Origin: Ectothiorhodospira lacustris
GTDB lineage: Bacteria > Pseudomonadota > Gammaproteobacteria > Ectothiorhodospirales > Ectothiorhodospiraceae
DNA length: 64,000 nt
Direction of reading: 5' to 3'
Assembly: GCF_022227845.1 (NCBI RefSeq)
Contig: NZ_JAJNQN010000002.1
Coordinates: forward strand, 275,375-339,374
The position numbers and the translations under genes were made by a program. Shown here piece by piece: positions 44,705 to 56,880 of the stretch. How positions within the stretch are numbered: the first letter of the stretch is position 1; each line of letters begins with the position of its first letter. Below the pieces are notes generated by a model. The model saw only the letters and a list, made by a program, of their open reading frames with translations. It ran no database searches and had not been told where the DNA came from.

Positions 44705-44710
44705 GCCGCC

Positions 44711-45961
44711 CTACTCCGCCCTGCAGACCTGGTTGCGTCCGGCCTGCTTGGCGGCATACAGGGCCTGATCTGCTGCCTTGATGACGCTCTCCGGGTCAGG
44801 ACGATCCGGGCTGCGTTCGGCCACGCCCATGCTGATGGTGACGGACACCGTTCTTTGCTTGCCCTGTCCGCGCCGTGCCCTGCCCTCCTGCTTGCTACCC
44901 GGCCGGGATGCTTCGTCGCGAATGGCGATCTCATAGGTCTCGATGGCCTCCCTGACGGCTTCCAGATGGGGGATACACTGCTCCGCCGTCTTGCCGGGAA
45001 AAACGATCGTGAATTCCTCCCCACCGTAGCGGTAAGCCCGCCCTCCTCCGCTGACCTTGCGCAACCGGGCTGCGACCACCCGCAGCACCTGATCACCCAA
45101 GTCGTGGCCATGGGTATCGTTGAACTTCTTGAAATGGTCCACGTCGGTCATGGCAATGGCATAGCGGCGCCCCAGGCGCTGCATCCGTTCATTGAGGGCG
45201 CGGCGACCGGGCAGGCCGGTGAGATCATCGCGGAAGGCCATCTGGAAGGACTCATGCACCACGGCGATGGCCAGGATCAACAGCAGGGTGGCGGTGAACA
45301 GGGGCACGGCATAGGCGTGGAAGAGCTGCGGCAGCATCCATCCGATCCCGGCCAGCGTGATCCACTGTCCGGCCCACTGGGGACTCGGACGACGCACCAC
45401 AAAGCCCCCCATCACGGCAAGGCACAGGGCCAGGCTCCAGAAGGAAAGTTGGGGCATGCCGTAGCCGTCCCAGTGCAGGGCGGGCAAGTGAGTCGTCAGC
45501 AACAGGTCGGCCATGCCTTCGGGGAACTGCGTGGCGAAGAGGACGGCGATGCCCGGCAGGGTTCCAAACACCGCCAATCGGAGCAGGAGATCCATCATCA
45601 GGTGATAGCGCTCGGACCAGAAGGCGTTGACCATGAACACCAGGGGGACCAGCAAGGTCATGAGTGCATAGCCCAGCGCGGGCAACAGGTCCGTGTCCGG
45701 CGCCATGGCCATGGGCCGGATCTGGAACATGCTGCCCAGGTAGACCATCAGCACCAGAATCACGCAGATGAGCGTCCGGGTGCGGCCATAGAGAAAGGCC
45801 AGGACCCCCGCCAGCCCACCCATCAGCCAGGGCAACACCTCCATCAGACCTTGGGGGAGTTCCGGCAGCCAGGCCCCTTGAATGGCTGCGCCCATCCCCA
45901 GGGCCAGCATCACGGGCGGGAGCAGGATGAAGATCAGGGTTTTGAGGTGTTCCAGGGGCAT
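44711..45961 (-). CDS. membrane diguanylate cyclase (GGDEF)
   Basis: This 416-residue protein has about seven to eight N-terminal membrane helices (residues 10-250) and a C-terminal GGDEF domain. In that domain, DDLTGLPGRRALNERMQRLG precedes MTDVDHFKKFNDTHGHDLGDQVL, and the active-site signature reads YRYGGEEFTIVFPG. The signature GGEEF is catalytically competent, so it should make cyclic di-GMP. An insertion of basic residues (RPGSKQEGRARRGQGKQR) lies between the signature and the end. It is near, but not linked to, the T6SS/KaiB cluster. Confidence 0.92.
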   Translation of the reverse strand: MPLEHLKTLIFILLPPVMLALGMGAAIQGAWLPELPQGLMEVLPWLMGGLAGVLAFLYGRTRTLICVILVLMVYLGSMFQIRPMAMAPDTDLLPALGYALMTLLVPLVFMVNAFWSERYHLMMDLLLRLAVFGTLPGIAVLFATQFPEGMADLLLTTHLPALHWDGYGMPQLSFWSLALCLAVMGGFVVRRPSPQWAGQWITLAGIGWMLPQLFHAYAVPLFTATLLLILAIAVVHESFQMAFRDDLTGLPGRRALNERMQRLGRRYAIAMTDVDHFKKFNDTHGHDLGDQVLRVVAARLRKVSGGGRAYRYGGEEFTIVFPGKTAEQCIPHLEAVREAIETYEIAIRDEASRPGSKQEGRARRGQGKQRTVSVTISMGVAERSPDRPDPESVIKAADQALYAAKQAGRNQVCRAE

Positions 45962-46075
45962 GGTCGGTTCAGGCGAGCGGGATGAACGTGATCCTGCATG
46001 TTATGCCGAAAGGTACGGCTTGCGTCGGTTTCTTGCGCATTATGAATGACCCCCGTTCCCGGCTCACGCCTCACG

Positions 46076-47416
46076 TCACTTCCCGATACAAAAAGAAGAA
46101 AAGATCTCCCCCAGCAGGTCATCCGCGCTCACCCGTCCGGTGATCTCTCCCAGTGCCTCCTGGGCCAGGCGCAGTTCCTCGGCTACCAGTTCCGTGGCGC
46201 GGGTGATGATGAGCTGGTCGTTGGCGGCCTGGATGTGATCGCGGGTGCGGGCCAGGGCGTCCAGGTGGCGGCGACGGGCGGTGAACAGGCCTTCCTGCTG
46301 ACCGCTGTAGTGGAGCTGGGACTTGAGGGCTTCGCGCAGGGTACTGATGCCTTCGCCGGTGCGGGCCGAGATGAACAGTACGTCACTGGCATCCGCCGGC
46401 AATTCGTTGAGTCGATCCAGTTTGTTGTAGACGGTGATGATCGGCAGCCGAGGCGGCAGGCGGCGGCGGATATCCGCTTCCTCTTCGCCCTCTCCCCGGG
46501 TGGCATCCACCACCAGCAGGACCAGGTCGGCCTGTTCGATCTCGGCCCAGGCCCGGCGGATGCCTTCCTGCTCCACCGGGTCGTCGGATTTCCGCAGGCC
46601 GGCGGTGTCCACCAGGTGCAGGGGCAGTCCGTCCAGGCTCAGATGCTCCCGCAGCACGTCTCGGGTGGTACCGGGGATGGGGGTGACGATGGCCGCCTCC
46701 CGATCCACCAAGCGGTTGAGCAGGCTGGACTTACCCGCGTTGGGACAACCGGCGATCACCAGGTGAGCACCTTCCCGCAGCAGGTTGCCCTGGCGGGCCT
46801 GCTCCGTCAGGGCGGCGAGCAGAGCCAGCAGGGATTCGATCCGGTACTGGATATCCCCCTCCGCCAGCAGATCCAACTCCTCCTCGGAGAAATCCAGATC
46901 CGCTTCCACGAAGACACGCAGTTCGGTCAGGGCCGCAAGGATGTGCTCCACCCGGCGGGAAAACCCCCCTTCCAGTGACCGCCGAGCACTGCGCACCGCG
47001 GCAGCGGAACCCGCATCGATGAGATCGGCCACGGCCTCGGCCTGGGCCAGGTCCATGCGGTCATTCAGGAAAGCACGCTCGGTGAATTCCCCGGCCCGGG
47101 CCATACGGCAGCCCATCTCCAGACAGGTCCCCAGCAACAGGTCCATGACTACCGGGCCGCCATGGCCCTGCAGTTCCAGGACATCCTCGCCGGTATAGGA
47201 GTGGGGGCCGGGAAAGAACAGGGCGATGCCGTCGTCGATCACCTGACCCCGGGTGTCCAGGAAGGGGCCGTAAACCGCCTGTCTCGAGGCTGGCAGTCTA
47301 CCCAGGCACCGGCGGGCCACGGCGGCGGCATCCGGGCCGGAGACGCGCACGATGCCCACACCGCCCCGTCCGGGGGCGGTGGCAATGGCGGCGATGGTAT
47401 CGAGGCTGCAGTACAT
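46076..47416 (-). CDS. mnmE: tRNA uridine-5-carboxymethylaminomethyl GTPase MnmE
   Basis: MnmE modifies the wobble uridine of tRNAs together with MnmG. The 446 residues match the family: N-terminal tetrahydrofolate-binding domain (SLDTIAAIATAPGRGGVGIVR), a helical domain, and an inserted G domain. The G domain has G1 GCPNAGKSS, G2 PIPGTTRD, G3 DTAGLR, G4 NKLD and G5 SARTGEG. The C-terminal FCIGK holds the essential Cys. The ATG at MYCSLDTI is chosen; a GTG five codons upstream exists. It is downstream of yidC in the usual order; the mnmG partner is not in the window. Confidence 0.97.
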   Translation of the reverse strand: MYCSLDTIAAIATAPGRGGVGIVRVSGPDAAAVARRCLGRLPASRQAVYGPFLDTRGQVIDDGIALFFPGPHSYTGEDVLELQGHGGPVVMDLLLGTCLEMGCRMARAGEFTERAFLNDRMDLAQAEAVADLIDAGSAAAVRSARRSLEGGFSRRVEHILAALTELRVFVEADLDFSEEELDLLAEGDIQYRIESLLALLAALTEQARQGNLLREGAHLVIAGCPNAGKSSLLNRLVDREAAIVTPIPGTTRDVLREHLSLDGLPLHLVDTAGLRKSDDPVEQEGIRRAWAEIEQADLVLLVVDATRGEGEEEADIRRRLPPRLPIITVYNKLDRLNELPADASDVLFISARTGEGISTLREALKSQLHYSGQQEGLFTARRRHLDALARTRDHIQAANDQLIITRATELVAEELRLAQEALGEITGRVSADDLLGEIFSSFCIGK

Positions 47417-47553
47417 GACGGTAATCCCCACGAAAAATAGCCCGGTGGAGAAAACCGGCGGCCCTGAAGCGACACCATCACGGGGTGTCCTCGGGACCGT
47501 CGATCATCTCCAGCCGGGCTACAGGTGGCCGGGATGGCAAGCAGGAAGTGGTT

Positions 47554-49236
47554 TTACTTCTTGCCGCCGCCCTTGCCGTTGGCTGCCTTTTCGATCTGGC
47601 GTGTGATGTAGTACTGCTGGGCAATGGACAGCAGGTTGTTGACCAGCCAGTACAGCACCAGACCCGCCGGGAAGAAGGCGAAGAACACGGTGAAGACGAT
47701 GGGCAGGGCCATCATGATCTTCTGCTGCACCGGGTCCATGGGAGCCGGATTCAGCTTGTACTGGGCGATCATGCTGGCACCCATGAGCAGCGGCAGCACG
47801 AAGAAGGGATCACGGATGGACAGATCCTGAATCCAGAAGATCCAAGGGGCCTGACGCAGCTCCACGCTCTCCAGCAGCACCCAGTACAGGGCGATGAAGA
47901 CGGGAATCTGGATCAGGATGGGCAGACAGCCGCCCAGCGGATTGATCTTCTCCTTCTTGTAGAGCTCCATCAGCGCCTGGTTCATGCGCTGCTTGTCATC
48001 GCCGAAGCGCTCCTTGAGGGCTACCATCTTCGGCTGGACTGCACGCATCTTGGCCATGGAGCGGTAGCTGGTTTCGGACAGCTTGTAGAACACCAGCTTG
48101 ATCATCAGGGTGAGGATGATGATGGCCCAACCCCAGTTACCCACGAAGTCATGAATTACCCGCAGCAGCCAGAACAGGGGTTTGGCCAACACGGTGAAGA
48201 TGCCGTAGTCCACCGTCAGCTCCAGACCATTGGCAATCTCGGACAGGGGCTGTTGTGCCTTGGGGCCGATCCAGATGCGGGACTGCAGCTCGTCGGCGGC
48301 ACCCGGAGCGATGCTGACGGGTTCGGAGCGCAGACCGATGATGTACTGGGGGCGTTCCGGTGTACCGATGGCACGGCTGTATAGCAGGTTCACCTCGTCT
48401 GCATGGGGTACCCAGGCAGTGAGGAAGTAATGCTGGATGATGGAGATCCAGCCCGCGGAGATATTCCGATCCTGGACGTTTCTGCCCAGGTCTTCCAGGG
48501 ATTCCTTGATGTACTTGCCGTCATAGAGGGCGGCACCAGTGAAGGTGTACAGGAACCAGGACTCACGGTCGGGGGTGGGGCCATGACGCAGCTGCCGGTA
48601 CTGACGCCCGGTCCAGGTGGCGTCACTGTTGTTTTCTACCTGATGACCGATATCCACCAGGAAGTCACCACGACGGAAGGTATAGGTCTTGGTGACGCGA
48701 ATGCCGTCCTCGCTTTCCCAGGTCAGGGGGACCACGAGTTCATCCTGCCAGTCCTCCATGCGGTATTCGGTGCGCTCGGCCCGGAATACAGCATGGTGCG
48801 AAGGGGCACGGTCGGCGTGCTCGATGCCGGGCACGCGGTCGTGGATCAGGCCGGACTGGGCCACATAGTCGCGCAGGCGCTCATCCAGAATGCGAACCGG
48901 GTTGTCCGGCTGTTTCAGGCTCACCGGGTAGGTGAGCAGATCGGCGCGCACCAGATCACCACCGCGGGTATCGATGATCACGTCCAGCGTATCGGTGACC
49001 ACGCGGATACGCTGGCGATCAGCGGCCGACACCGGGTCCATACCCACGGGAGCATCCATGGCCTCGGAAGTGGGGGCGTCGGGGACGTCGTCGCGGAATT
49101 CCTGCCCATTGAGGGTGGCTTCGGCGCGCTGGGGATCAAACTGGGGCTGGGGACCATAGTCCACACGCCAAGCCTGCCAGATCAGGAACAGCAGGAAAAC
49201 CAGTGACAGGTACAGGATCGGTCGGAGATTATCCAT
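47554..49236 (-). CDS. yidC: membrane protein insertase YidC
   Basis: This 560-residue inner-membrane insertase has the gammaproteobacterial layout. A membrane anchor ([17 protein letters not shown], residues 7-23) leads to a large periplasmic beta domain of ~300 residues. A C-terminal core of five helices follows, with [45 protein letters not shown] and the [23 protein letters not shown] region. The start MDNLRPI matches the family; a longer frame would overlap yidD by more than 100 nt and has no support. It lies directly after yidD and rnpA. Confidence 0.97.
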   Translation of the reverse strand: MDNLRPILYLSLVFLLFLIWQAWRVDYGPQPQFDPQRAEATLNGQEFRDDVPDAPTSEAMDAPVGMDPVSAADRQRIRVVTDTLDVIIDTRGGDLVRADLLTYPVSLKQPDNPVRILDERLRDYVAQSGLIHDRVPGIEHADRAPSHHAVFRAERTEYRMEDWQDELVVPLTWESEDGIRVTKTYTFRRGDFLVDIGHQVENNSDATWTGRQYRQLRHGPTPDRESWFLYTFTGAALYDGKYIKESLEDLGRNVQDRNISAGWISIIQHYFLTAWVPHADEVNLLYSRAIGTPERPQYIIGLRSEPVSIAPGAADELQSRIWIGPKAQQPLSEIANGLELTVDYGIFTVLAKPLFWLLRVIHDFVGNWGWAIIILTLMIKLVFYKLSETSYRSMAKMRAVQPKMVALKERFGDDKQRMNQALMELYKKEKINPLGGCLPILIQIPVFIALYWVLLESVELRQAPWIFWIQDLSIRDPFFVLPLLMGASMIAQYKLNPAPMDPVQQKIMMALPIVFTVFFAFFPAGLVLYWLVNNLLSIAQQYYITRQIEKAANGKGGGKK

Positions 49237-49480
49237 GATTTCGCGGCTGCTTGTGATGGCCTGGGGCGGGGTCCGGTACAGGATCGTACCCGCCTTCGCA
49301 GAAGGGATGACAACGCGCCAGTCGCCGGACGGTGAGCCACAGGCCCCGCAGGGCGCCATGTCTCTCGATGGCCTCCATTCCGTAACAGGAACAGGAGGGG
49401 GTGAATCGGCAATGCTGCCCGATGAAAGGGCTCAGGGTATAGCGGTAGATCTGGATCAGGAAGATAAGGACTTTTCGCAT
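49229..49480 (-). CDS. yidD: membrane protein insertion efficiency factor YidD
   Basis: This 83-residue protein helps YidC-dependent insertion. The conserved motif series is [40 protein letters not shown] and [12 protein letters not shown]. The three Cys and the PSCS core are intact. It overlaps the rnpA end on one side and the yidC start on the other, the usual order rpmH-rnpA-yidD-yidC. Confidence 0.96.
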   Translation of the reverse strand: MRKVLIFLIQIYRYTLSPFIGQHCRFTPSCSCYGMEAIERHGALRGLWLTVRRLARCHPFCEGGYDPVPDPAPGHHKQPRNHG

Positions 49481-49824
49481 TGGCTACTCATCCGTTTCCA
49501 GAGTCTTTCCAGGGCCTGATGCAGATCGGCGTTGTTGAAGCGCTGTGCGCCCGGTTTGCACATGATGACCATGTCCATGGGTGCCATGTCGGACCGATGC
49601 CGACGAAACGACTCCCGAATCAGGCGCTTGATTCGATTGCGCTGGGTGGCTTGGCGGACATTCTTCTTCGCCACGGCCATCCCCAGGCGCGGTCCTGCCG
49701 TCGGGTTCAGTGCCCAGAGCCCGGTGAAGGGCGGCTGGGACACCCGATGTGCATCCTTGAAGACCTGTTGGTAATCGCTCGCCTGTACCAATCGAACGTG
49801 GCGAGGAAACCCCTGGTCATTCAG
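49456..49824 (-). CDS. rnpA: ribonuclease P protein component
   Basis: It is the protein subunit that helps the catalytic RNA remove 5' leaders from pre-tRNAs. The conserved domain starts at [49 protein letters not shown] holds the RNR RNA-binding motif. No ATG, GTG or TTG lies between the rpmH stop and this core. The start given is a CTG (LNDQGF, 49824) that overlaps the end of rpmH closely in position; the alternative is a GTG at 49917 inside rpmH, or a TTG six residues after the conserved start. Length would be ~122 or 153 residues. The product is certain; the start is not. Confidence 0.88.
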   Translation of the reverse strand: MNDQGFPRHVRLVQASDYQQVFKDAHRVSQPPFTGLWALNPTAGPRLGMAVAKKNVRQATQRNRIKRLIRESFRRHRSDMAPMDMVIMCKPGAQRFNNADLHQALERLWKRMSSQCEKSLSS

Positions 49825-49837
49825 CCCGATCTGAGGA

Positions 49838-49972
49838 TCAGGGGCAGAGACGGGCGCGGCCCCGGGCGCGGCGAGCGGCCAGCACCTTGCGGCCACCACG
49901 GGTAGCCATGCGGGCACGGAAGCCGTGGGTGCGCTTGCGGTGCAGGTTACTGGGCTGGAATGTTCTTTTCAT
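49838..49972 (-). CDS. rpmH: 50S ribosomal protein L34
   Basis: The 44-residue protein begins [20 protein letters not shown] and continues [22 protein letters not shown], all typical of bacterial L34. It ends with an unusual Cys-Pro (RLCP) where most homologues end in a short polar tail. It is the first gene of the minus-strand rpmH-rnpA-yidD-yidC-mnmE operon and lies back to back with dnaA, as usual. Confidence 0.97.
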   Translation of the reverse strand: MKRTFQPSNLHRKRTHGFRARMATRGGRKVLAARRARGRARLCP

Positions 49973-50094
49973 GACGGCTGACCGTGGCTGAGTTCTATTT
50001 TACGGGCGATAGAGAGCGCCCAATCTAAGGCGCGTAAAAGTACCTGCGATTGACATGGGTGTCAATCGATGTTGGTCAAGGCCTGGGGACAAGG

Positions 50095-50116
50095 ATGTGG
50101 AAAAAGGTGTGGATAA
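50095..50116. promoter_or_regulatory. DnaA boxes in the dnaA leader
   Basis: A one-mismatch box TGTGGAAAA is at 50095-50103 and a perfect TGTGGATAA at 50108-50116, upstream of the preferred TTG start at 50175. This fits autorepression of dnaA by its product, as in many bacteria. Confidence 0.7.
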
Positions 50117-50174
50117 GTCTGCGGACCAGCGGGTAGACTTACCCATCCCTCAACCCCTACCACTGGAGATACCC

Positions 50175-51563
50175 TTGGTTGGCAACTCCTTGTGGCAGCA
50201 ATGCGTGTCGCGTCTGGAGAGTGAACTCTCCGAACAGCAACTCAATACCTGGATTCGTCCGCTGCATGCAGTGGAGGATCAGGGCGTATTACGGCTGCTC
50301 GCTCCCAATCGATTCGTGCTGGACTGGGTCAAGGACCATTTTTTCCAGCGTATAGACCAGGTCGTCAACGAGGTCCTGGGCAATGATTCCATGCGTGTGT
50401 TGCTGGAAGTGGGCAGCAGCCGGCCGCCCGGACCCGCGCGCCCCGCCCCGCCGGTTGCAGTACCCGCAGCACCGCCGCCGGCGGCGAATGCGGCTCAGGC
50501 ACGCGGTCCGGCGCCCGCGCCGGCCGCCAGTTCACCCCAGTTCACCAATAACCTGAATCCCAACTTCACCTTCGAAAACTTCGTCGAGGGGAAGTCGAAC
50601 CAGCTTGCTCGTGCCGCCAGCCTGCAGGTGGCCGCCAATGTAGGCAAGGCCTACAACCCCCTATTCCTCTATGGCAGCACCGGCCTGGGCAAGACTCACC
50701 TGATGCATGCCATCGGCAACACCATCCTCAAGGAGCGCCCGGACGCCAAGGTGGTGTACCTGCATTCGGAGCGTTTCGTGGCCGACATGATCAAGGCGCT
50801 GCAGCACAACTCCATCGACGAGTTCAAGCGTTACTACCGGTCTGTGGACGCATTGTTGATTGATGACATCCAGTTCTTTGCGGGCAAGGAGCGTTCCCAG
50901 GAGGAGTTTTTCCACACCTTTAATGCCTTGCTGGAAAGCCAGCAGCAGGTGATCCTGACCTGTGATCGCTACCCCAAGGAAGTGGATGGCCTGGAAGACC
51001 GGCTGAAGTCGCGCTTCGGTTGGGGTCTGACCGTGGCCATCGAGCCCGCGGAGCTGGAAACCCGGGTGGCCATCCTCAAGCGCAAGGCGGAAGAGGCCGG
51101 CGTCGATCTACCCAGCGAAGTGGCCTTTTTCGTCGCCAAGCGCATCCGCTCCAACATCCGGGAACTGGAGGGTGCACTGCGCCGGGTGATGGCCAACGCT
51201 CATTTCACCGGCCGTCCCATCACCCTGGAGTTTGCCAAGGAAGCGCTTCATGATCTTTTGGCCCTGCAGGACAAGCTGGTCACCATCGACAACATCCAAA
51301 AGACGGTGGCGGAGTATTACAAGATCCGCGTCTCCGATCTGCTGTCCACCCGCCGCAGCCGCTCCATCACCCGCCCGCGTCAAGTGGCGATGGCCCTGGC
51401 CAAGGAGCTGACCAATCACAGCCTGCCGGAGATCGGCAAGGCCTTCGGAGGGCGGGATCACACCACGGTGCTGCATGCCTGCCGGAAGGTGGTGGAACTG
51501 CGTGAATCCGACGCGCGGATCAATGAGGATTTCATCAACTTGCTCCGGACCTTGACCACCTAA
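50175..51563 (+). CDS. dnaA: chromosomal replication initiator protein DnaA
   Basis: DnaA binds 9-mer boxes and melts the origin. Domain I starts [22 protein letters not shown]; domain II is Pro/Ala-rich. Domain III (AAA+) has Walker [16 protein letters not shown] and Walker [10 protein letters not shown]; domain IV has the binding signature [13 protein letters not shown]. The TTG (50175) start is favoured: GGAG lies 6 nt upstream and it matches the family N-terminus. An in-frame ATG at 50055 would add 40 residues of atypical sequence and would span the DnaA boxes. Length from TTG is 462 residues. Confidence 0.95.
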   Translation: MVGNSLWQQCVSRLESELSEQQLNTWIRPLHAVEDQGVLRLLAPNRFVLDWVKDHFFQRIDQVVNEVLGNDSMRVLLEVGSSRPPGPARPAPPVAVPAAPPPAANAAQARGPAPAPAASSPQFTNNLNPNFTFENFVEGKSNQLARAASLQVAANVGKAYNPLFLYGSTGLGKTHLMHAIGNTILKERPDAKVVYLHSERFVADMIKALQHNSIDEFKRYYRSVDALLIDDIQFFAGKERSQEEFFHTFNALLESQQQVILTCDRYPKEVDGLEDRLKSRFGWGLTVAIEPAELETRVAILKRKAEEAGVDLPSEVAFFVAKRIRSNIRELEGALRRVMANAHFTGRPITLEFAKEALHDLLALQDKLVTIDNIQKTVAEYYKIRVSDLLSTRRSRSITRPRQVAMALAKELTNHSLPEIGKAFGGRDHTTVLHACRKVVELRESDARINEDFINLLRTLTT

Positions 51564-51824
51564 AGCCCCGGGTGTGCGGGGGCAGGGCCACAACCCTGTG
51601 GATAAGATGTGCACCCGTGCTGGAGAACAGGGCCTCACTGGCTTATCCACACTCTCTCCACACCCGTCACAGTCGGTTATGCGGTGGTGACTTCACAGCA
51701 TTTTTTGTAACTAAATATCTGAAAATTATAGGTATTTAAAAAGTTATCCAAAGCCTGTGCGGTTGCTTGTTACTATCATTAATAAAAGATTCTTTAAATA
51801 CTAGTTAAAGACGGATGGTCCCAG
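51564..51824. other. candidate chromosomal replication origin, dnaA-dnaN intergenic
   Basis: This 261-bp region has perfect DnaA boxes at 51597-51605 (TGTGGATAA) and 51643-51651 (TTATCCACA), and a one-mismatch box TTATCCAAA at 51744-51752. An AT-rich segment lies at 51700-51800 (TTTTTTGTAACTAAATATCT onward). Genes diverge from here (minus to the left, plus to the right). The dnaN leader lies in the same region. oriC is placed here or in the adjoining dnaA leader in many gammaproteobacteria, so this is the leading candidate. Confidence 0.65.
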
Positions 51825-52925
51825 ATGAAACTGAGTATCCAACGGGAAGTGCTGCTTAAACCACTGCAGCAGGTAATCGGGGCTGTGGAAAAACGCCACA
51901 CCATGCAGATCCTGGGTAACGTGCTGCTTCGGTGTGATGGTACTCACCTGAAAATGACCGCAACGGACCTGGAAGTGGAATTGGTTGCGGAGATGGAGTT
52001 CCCCTCTGAAGAGATCGGTGAAGTCACGCTCCCTGCTCGCAAGCTCCTTGATATCTGTCGTGCCCTGCCCGACGAGGCCGAAATCCGGATTCAAGTCAGC
52101 GCAGAACGATGTGTGCTCTCATCAGGGCGATCACGCTTCGTACTCACCACCCTGCCGGCAGGCGACTTCCCCAATCTGGATGAGATCGAAAGCCGGATCG
52201 AGTTTTCTCTCACGGAAAGAGAGCTTCTGACGTTGATCGGACGCACATCCTTTGCCATGGCCAACCAGGATGCCCGGTACTACCTCAATGGCCTTATGCT
52301 GGAGGTGGAAAAAGGAACGATTCGCACGGTTGCCACGGATGGTCATCGTCTGTCGCTGTGCGCCCTTAAATCCATTGTGGAAACGGAAGAAGCTCAGCAG
52401 GTCATCATTCCTCGAAAGGGTGTGCTGGAGCTTTCCCGCCTGTTGGAGCACAGCGATGATCCGGTCCGGGTTCAGATTGCAGCCAATCACTTGAGGGTGC
52501 GTGTGACCGGTCTTTGTTTCACCACTAAATTGATTGATGGGCGTTTCCCCGACTACAAGCGAGTCATTCCCCGTGACGGCGAACAGGTGCTGAAGGTGGA
52601 TCGTGAACTCCTGCGCCAGGCGCTGGGGCGTACTGCGATCCTGTCCAATGAAAAGTATCGGGGTGTTCGCATCGAACTGTCTCCGAATACCATAAAGATC
52701 CAGTCCCACAATCCGGAACAGGAAGAGGCGGAGGAAGAACTGGAAGTGGAATACAGTGGTGAGCCGTTGGAGATCGGATTCAATGTCACTTACCTCATGG
52801 ACGTGGTTGCCAATCTGCAGGGGGAAATCCTCGAAGCCACTTTCAAGGATTCCGGTTCTTCCGTGCTGATCCGGGATCTGGGCTTTCCTGATGCCCTCTA
52901 TGTGGTCATGCCCATGCGGCTGTAA
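51825..52925 (+). CDS. dnaN: DNA polymerase III beta sliding clamp
   Basis: This 366-residue ring-forming processivity factor has three repeated clamp domains. Recognisable stretches are MKLSIQREVLLKPLQQVIGAVE, MQILGNVLLRCDG, AMANQDARYYLNGLMLEVE, LATDGHRLSL-like VATDGHRLSLC, and the C-terminal VVMPMRL hydrophobic tail, which is the binding-pocket part of the family. Its product lies just downstream of dnaA and upstream of recF, the common gene order. Confidence 0.97.
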   Translation: MKLSIQREVLLKPLQQVIGAVEKRHTMQILGNVLLRCDGTHLKMTATDLEVELVAEMEFPSEEIGEVTLPARKLLDICRALPDEAEIRIQVSAERCVLSSGRSRFVLTTLPAGDFPNLDEIESRIEFSLTERELLTLIGRTSFAMANQDARYYLNGLMLEVEKGTIRTVATDGHRLSLCALKSIVETEEAQQVIIPRKGVLELSRLLEHSDDPVRVQIAANHLRVRVTGLCFTTKLIDGRFPDYKRVIPRDGEQVLKVDRELLRQALGRTAILSNEKYRGVRIELSPNTIKIQSHNPEQEEAEEELEVEYSGEPLEIGFNVTYLMDVVANLQGEILEATFKDSGSSVLIRDLGFPDALYVVMPMRL

Positions 52926-53003
52926 TTTCCGTTACCCTCTTCCGGGGGCCTGGTCATCCAGGCCCCTCCCTCGTTTTTTCCCCATCGGTGCCCCTCGCCT
53001 CTC

Positions 53004-54080
53004 ATGGGTCTGACACGACTCGATATCTTCAATCTCCGGCCTTTTGAAAAATCCCGGCTGGAGCCCTGTGCCGGACTGAATCTTGTGGTGGGCGAAAATG
53101 CTTCGGGCAAGACGAGCCTGTTGGAAGCGGTTCATGTGCTGGCCACCGGCCGTTCCTTCAGAACGCAGCGGATTGAACCCGTCATTCGCAAGGGGGCGCG
53201 TGATCTGATGGTGACGGGGCGCCTACGACTTGACGGGCGGCAGGTTTCGCTGGGCATTCGCAAGGGCGGTGGCAAGACGCTGGCAAGGATCAACGGTAAA
53301 TCCGTGCGCAGTCAGTCCGAACTGGCCCAGGCCCTGCCCCTTCAGGTCATTCATCCGGATAGTCATGAGTTGCTGTCCGGAAGCCCTACTGAACGACGCG
53401 GTTTTCTGGACTGGGGTATCTTTTACCAGTCGCCCGAAGCCATGGGCCATTGGCAGAACTATCGTCGGGCACTGATCCAGCGCAATGAGGCCCTGCGTCG
53501 CGGTCTGAATGATAAAGCCCTGGATGTATGGGAAGCGTTGCTTGCCCAGTCAGGCGAAGCCATGGATCGCGCCCGGTTGTCCTATCTCGATACGCTGCTG
53601 CGCCATGTCCGTGATCTGGAAGCACTGTTGCCTGGGAATGAAGGGGTGGATCTTGTCTATCGTCGCGGCTGGCGTGAAGGGGTGGATCTCAGGACCCTGC
53701 TGCAGACAGCTCGCCCGCGGGAGCGAGAGATGGGCTATACCCTATCCGGTCCTCATCGGGCTGACGTGGTGTTCCGTTGCGGAGATGTACTTCTGGCTGA
53801 AGGTGCGTCCAGAGGGCAGCAAAAGTCGGCCGTGCTGCTTTTGCGCCTGGCTCAGGTGGCTGCTTTCAGGGGGGTTACCGGGCGGTCCGCGGTGGTGATG
53901 GTGGATGACCTGCCTTCAGAGTTGGACGAATCCCACCGTGCTGCCGTGCTTGCATTGCTCCAGGGACTGGATTGCCAGGTTTTTGTCACTGCCATCGATG
54001 CTCGGCAGATCGATGCCCGTGCCTGGTCGAGTTTAAGGATGTTCCACGTGGAACAGGGTCGACTGCGGGACTTGAACTGA
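53004..54080 (+). CDS. recF: DNA replication and repair protein RecF
   Basis: This 358-residue SMC-like ATPase helps load RecA at gaps. Walker A is GENASGKTSLLEAV (near residue 30). A signature motif lies in EGASRGQQKSAVLLLRLA and Walker B in VVMVDDLPSELDESHR. The N-terminus LTRLDIFNLRPFEKSRLE is typical. Its last coding part contains a parS palindrome (54040-54055), so codon choice there is constrained by ParB binding. It lies 78 nt after dnaN and 260 nt before gyrB. Confidence 0.97.
   Translation: MGLTRLDIFNLRPFEKSRLEPCAGLNLVVGENASGKTSLLEAVHVLATGRSFRTQRIEPVIRKGARDLMVTGRLRLDGRQVSLGIRKGGGKTLARINGKSVRSQSELAQALPLQVIHPDSHELLSGSPTERRGFLDWGIFYQSPEAMGHWQNYRRALIQRNEALRRGLNDKALDVWEALLAQSGEAMDRARLSYLDTLLRHVRDLEALLPGNEGVDLVYRRGWREGVDLRTLLQTARPREREMGYTLSGPHRADVVFRCGDVLLAEGASRGQQKSAVLLLRLAQVAAFRGVTGRSAVVMVDDLPSELDESHRAAVLALLQGLDCQVFVTAIDARQIDARAWSSLRMFHVEQGRLRDLN
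54040..54055. promoter_or_regulatory. parS site 1 (inside recF)
   Basis: TGTTCCACGTGGAACA, a perfect 16-bp palindrome identical to the common proteobacterial parS, bound by ParB for chromosome segregation. It lies within the 3' end of recF. Confidence 0.92.
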
Positions 54081-54081
54081 A

Positions 54082-54097
54082 TGTTCCACGTGGAACA
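54082..54097. promoter_or_regulatory. parS site 2
   Basis: An exact copy of TGTTCCACGTGGAACA directly after the recF stop codon, 42 nt downstream of site 1. Confidence 0.92.
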
Positions 54098-54121
54098 TTC
54101 AAGGCGTCCGACAAGAAAAGA

Positions 54122-54137
54122 TGTTCCACGTGGAACA
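54122..54137. promoter_or_regulatory. parS site 3
   Basis: A third exact copy, 40 nt after site 2, in the recF-gyrB gap. The 42- and 40-nt centre distances (about four helical turns each) put all three sites on nearly the same DNA face. Confidence 0.92.
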
Positions 54138-54206
54138 TCCGTCCTGCGCCGGTGTTGGGAATTGCTTTTCAAACATTCCGGGTGTTCTGACAACAAGGGA
54201 AATACT

Positions 54207-56764
<2,558 letters not shown>

Positions 56765-56880
56765 CCCGATGAAGGCGGTGGACCGATGGCGCGGTTCACT
56801 GCCCCAAAGGGCATACTTTGCGGGCTGAATGGGGCAGAATATCCCCATCTAAAGTCTCCATAGACCACGAGGCGAGGACC

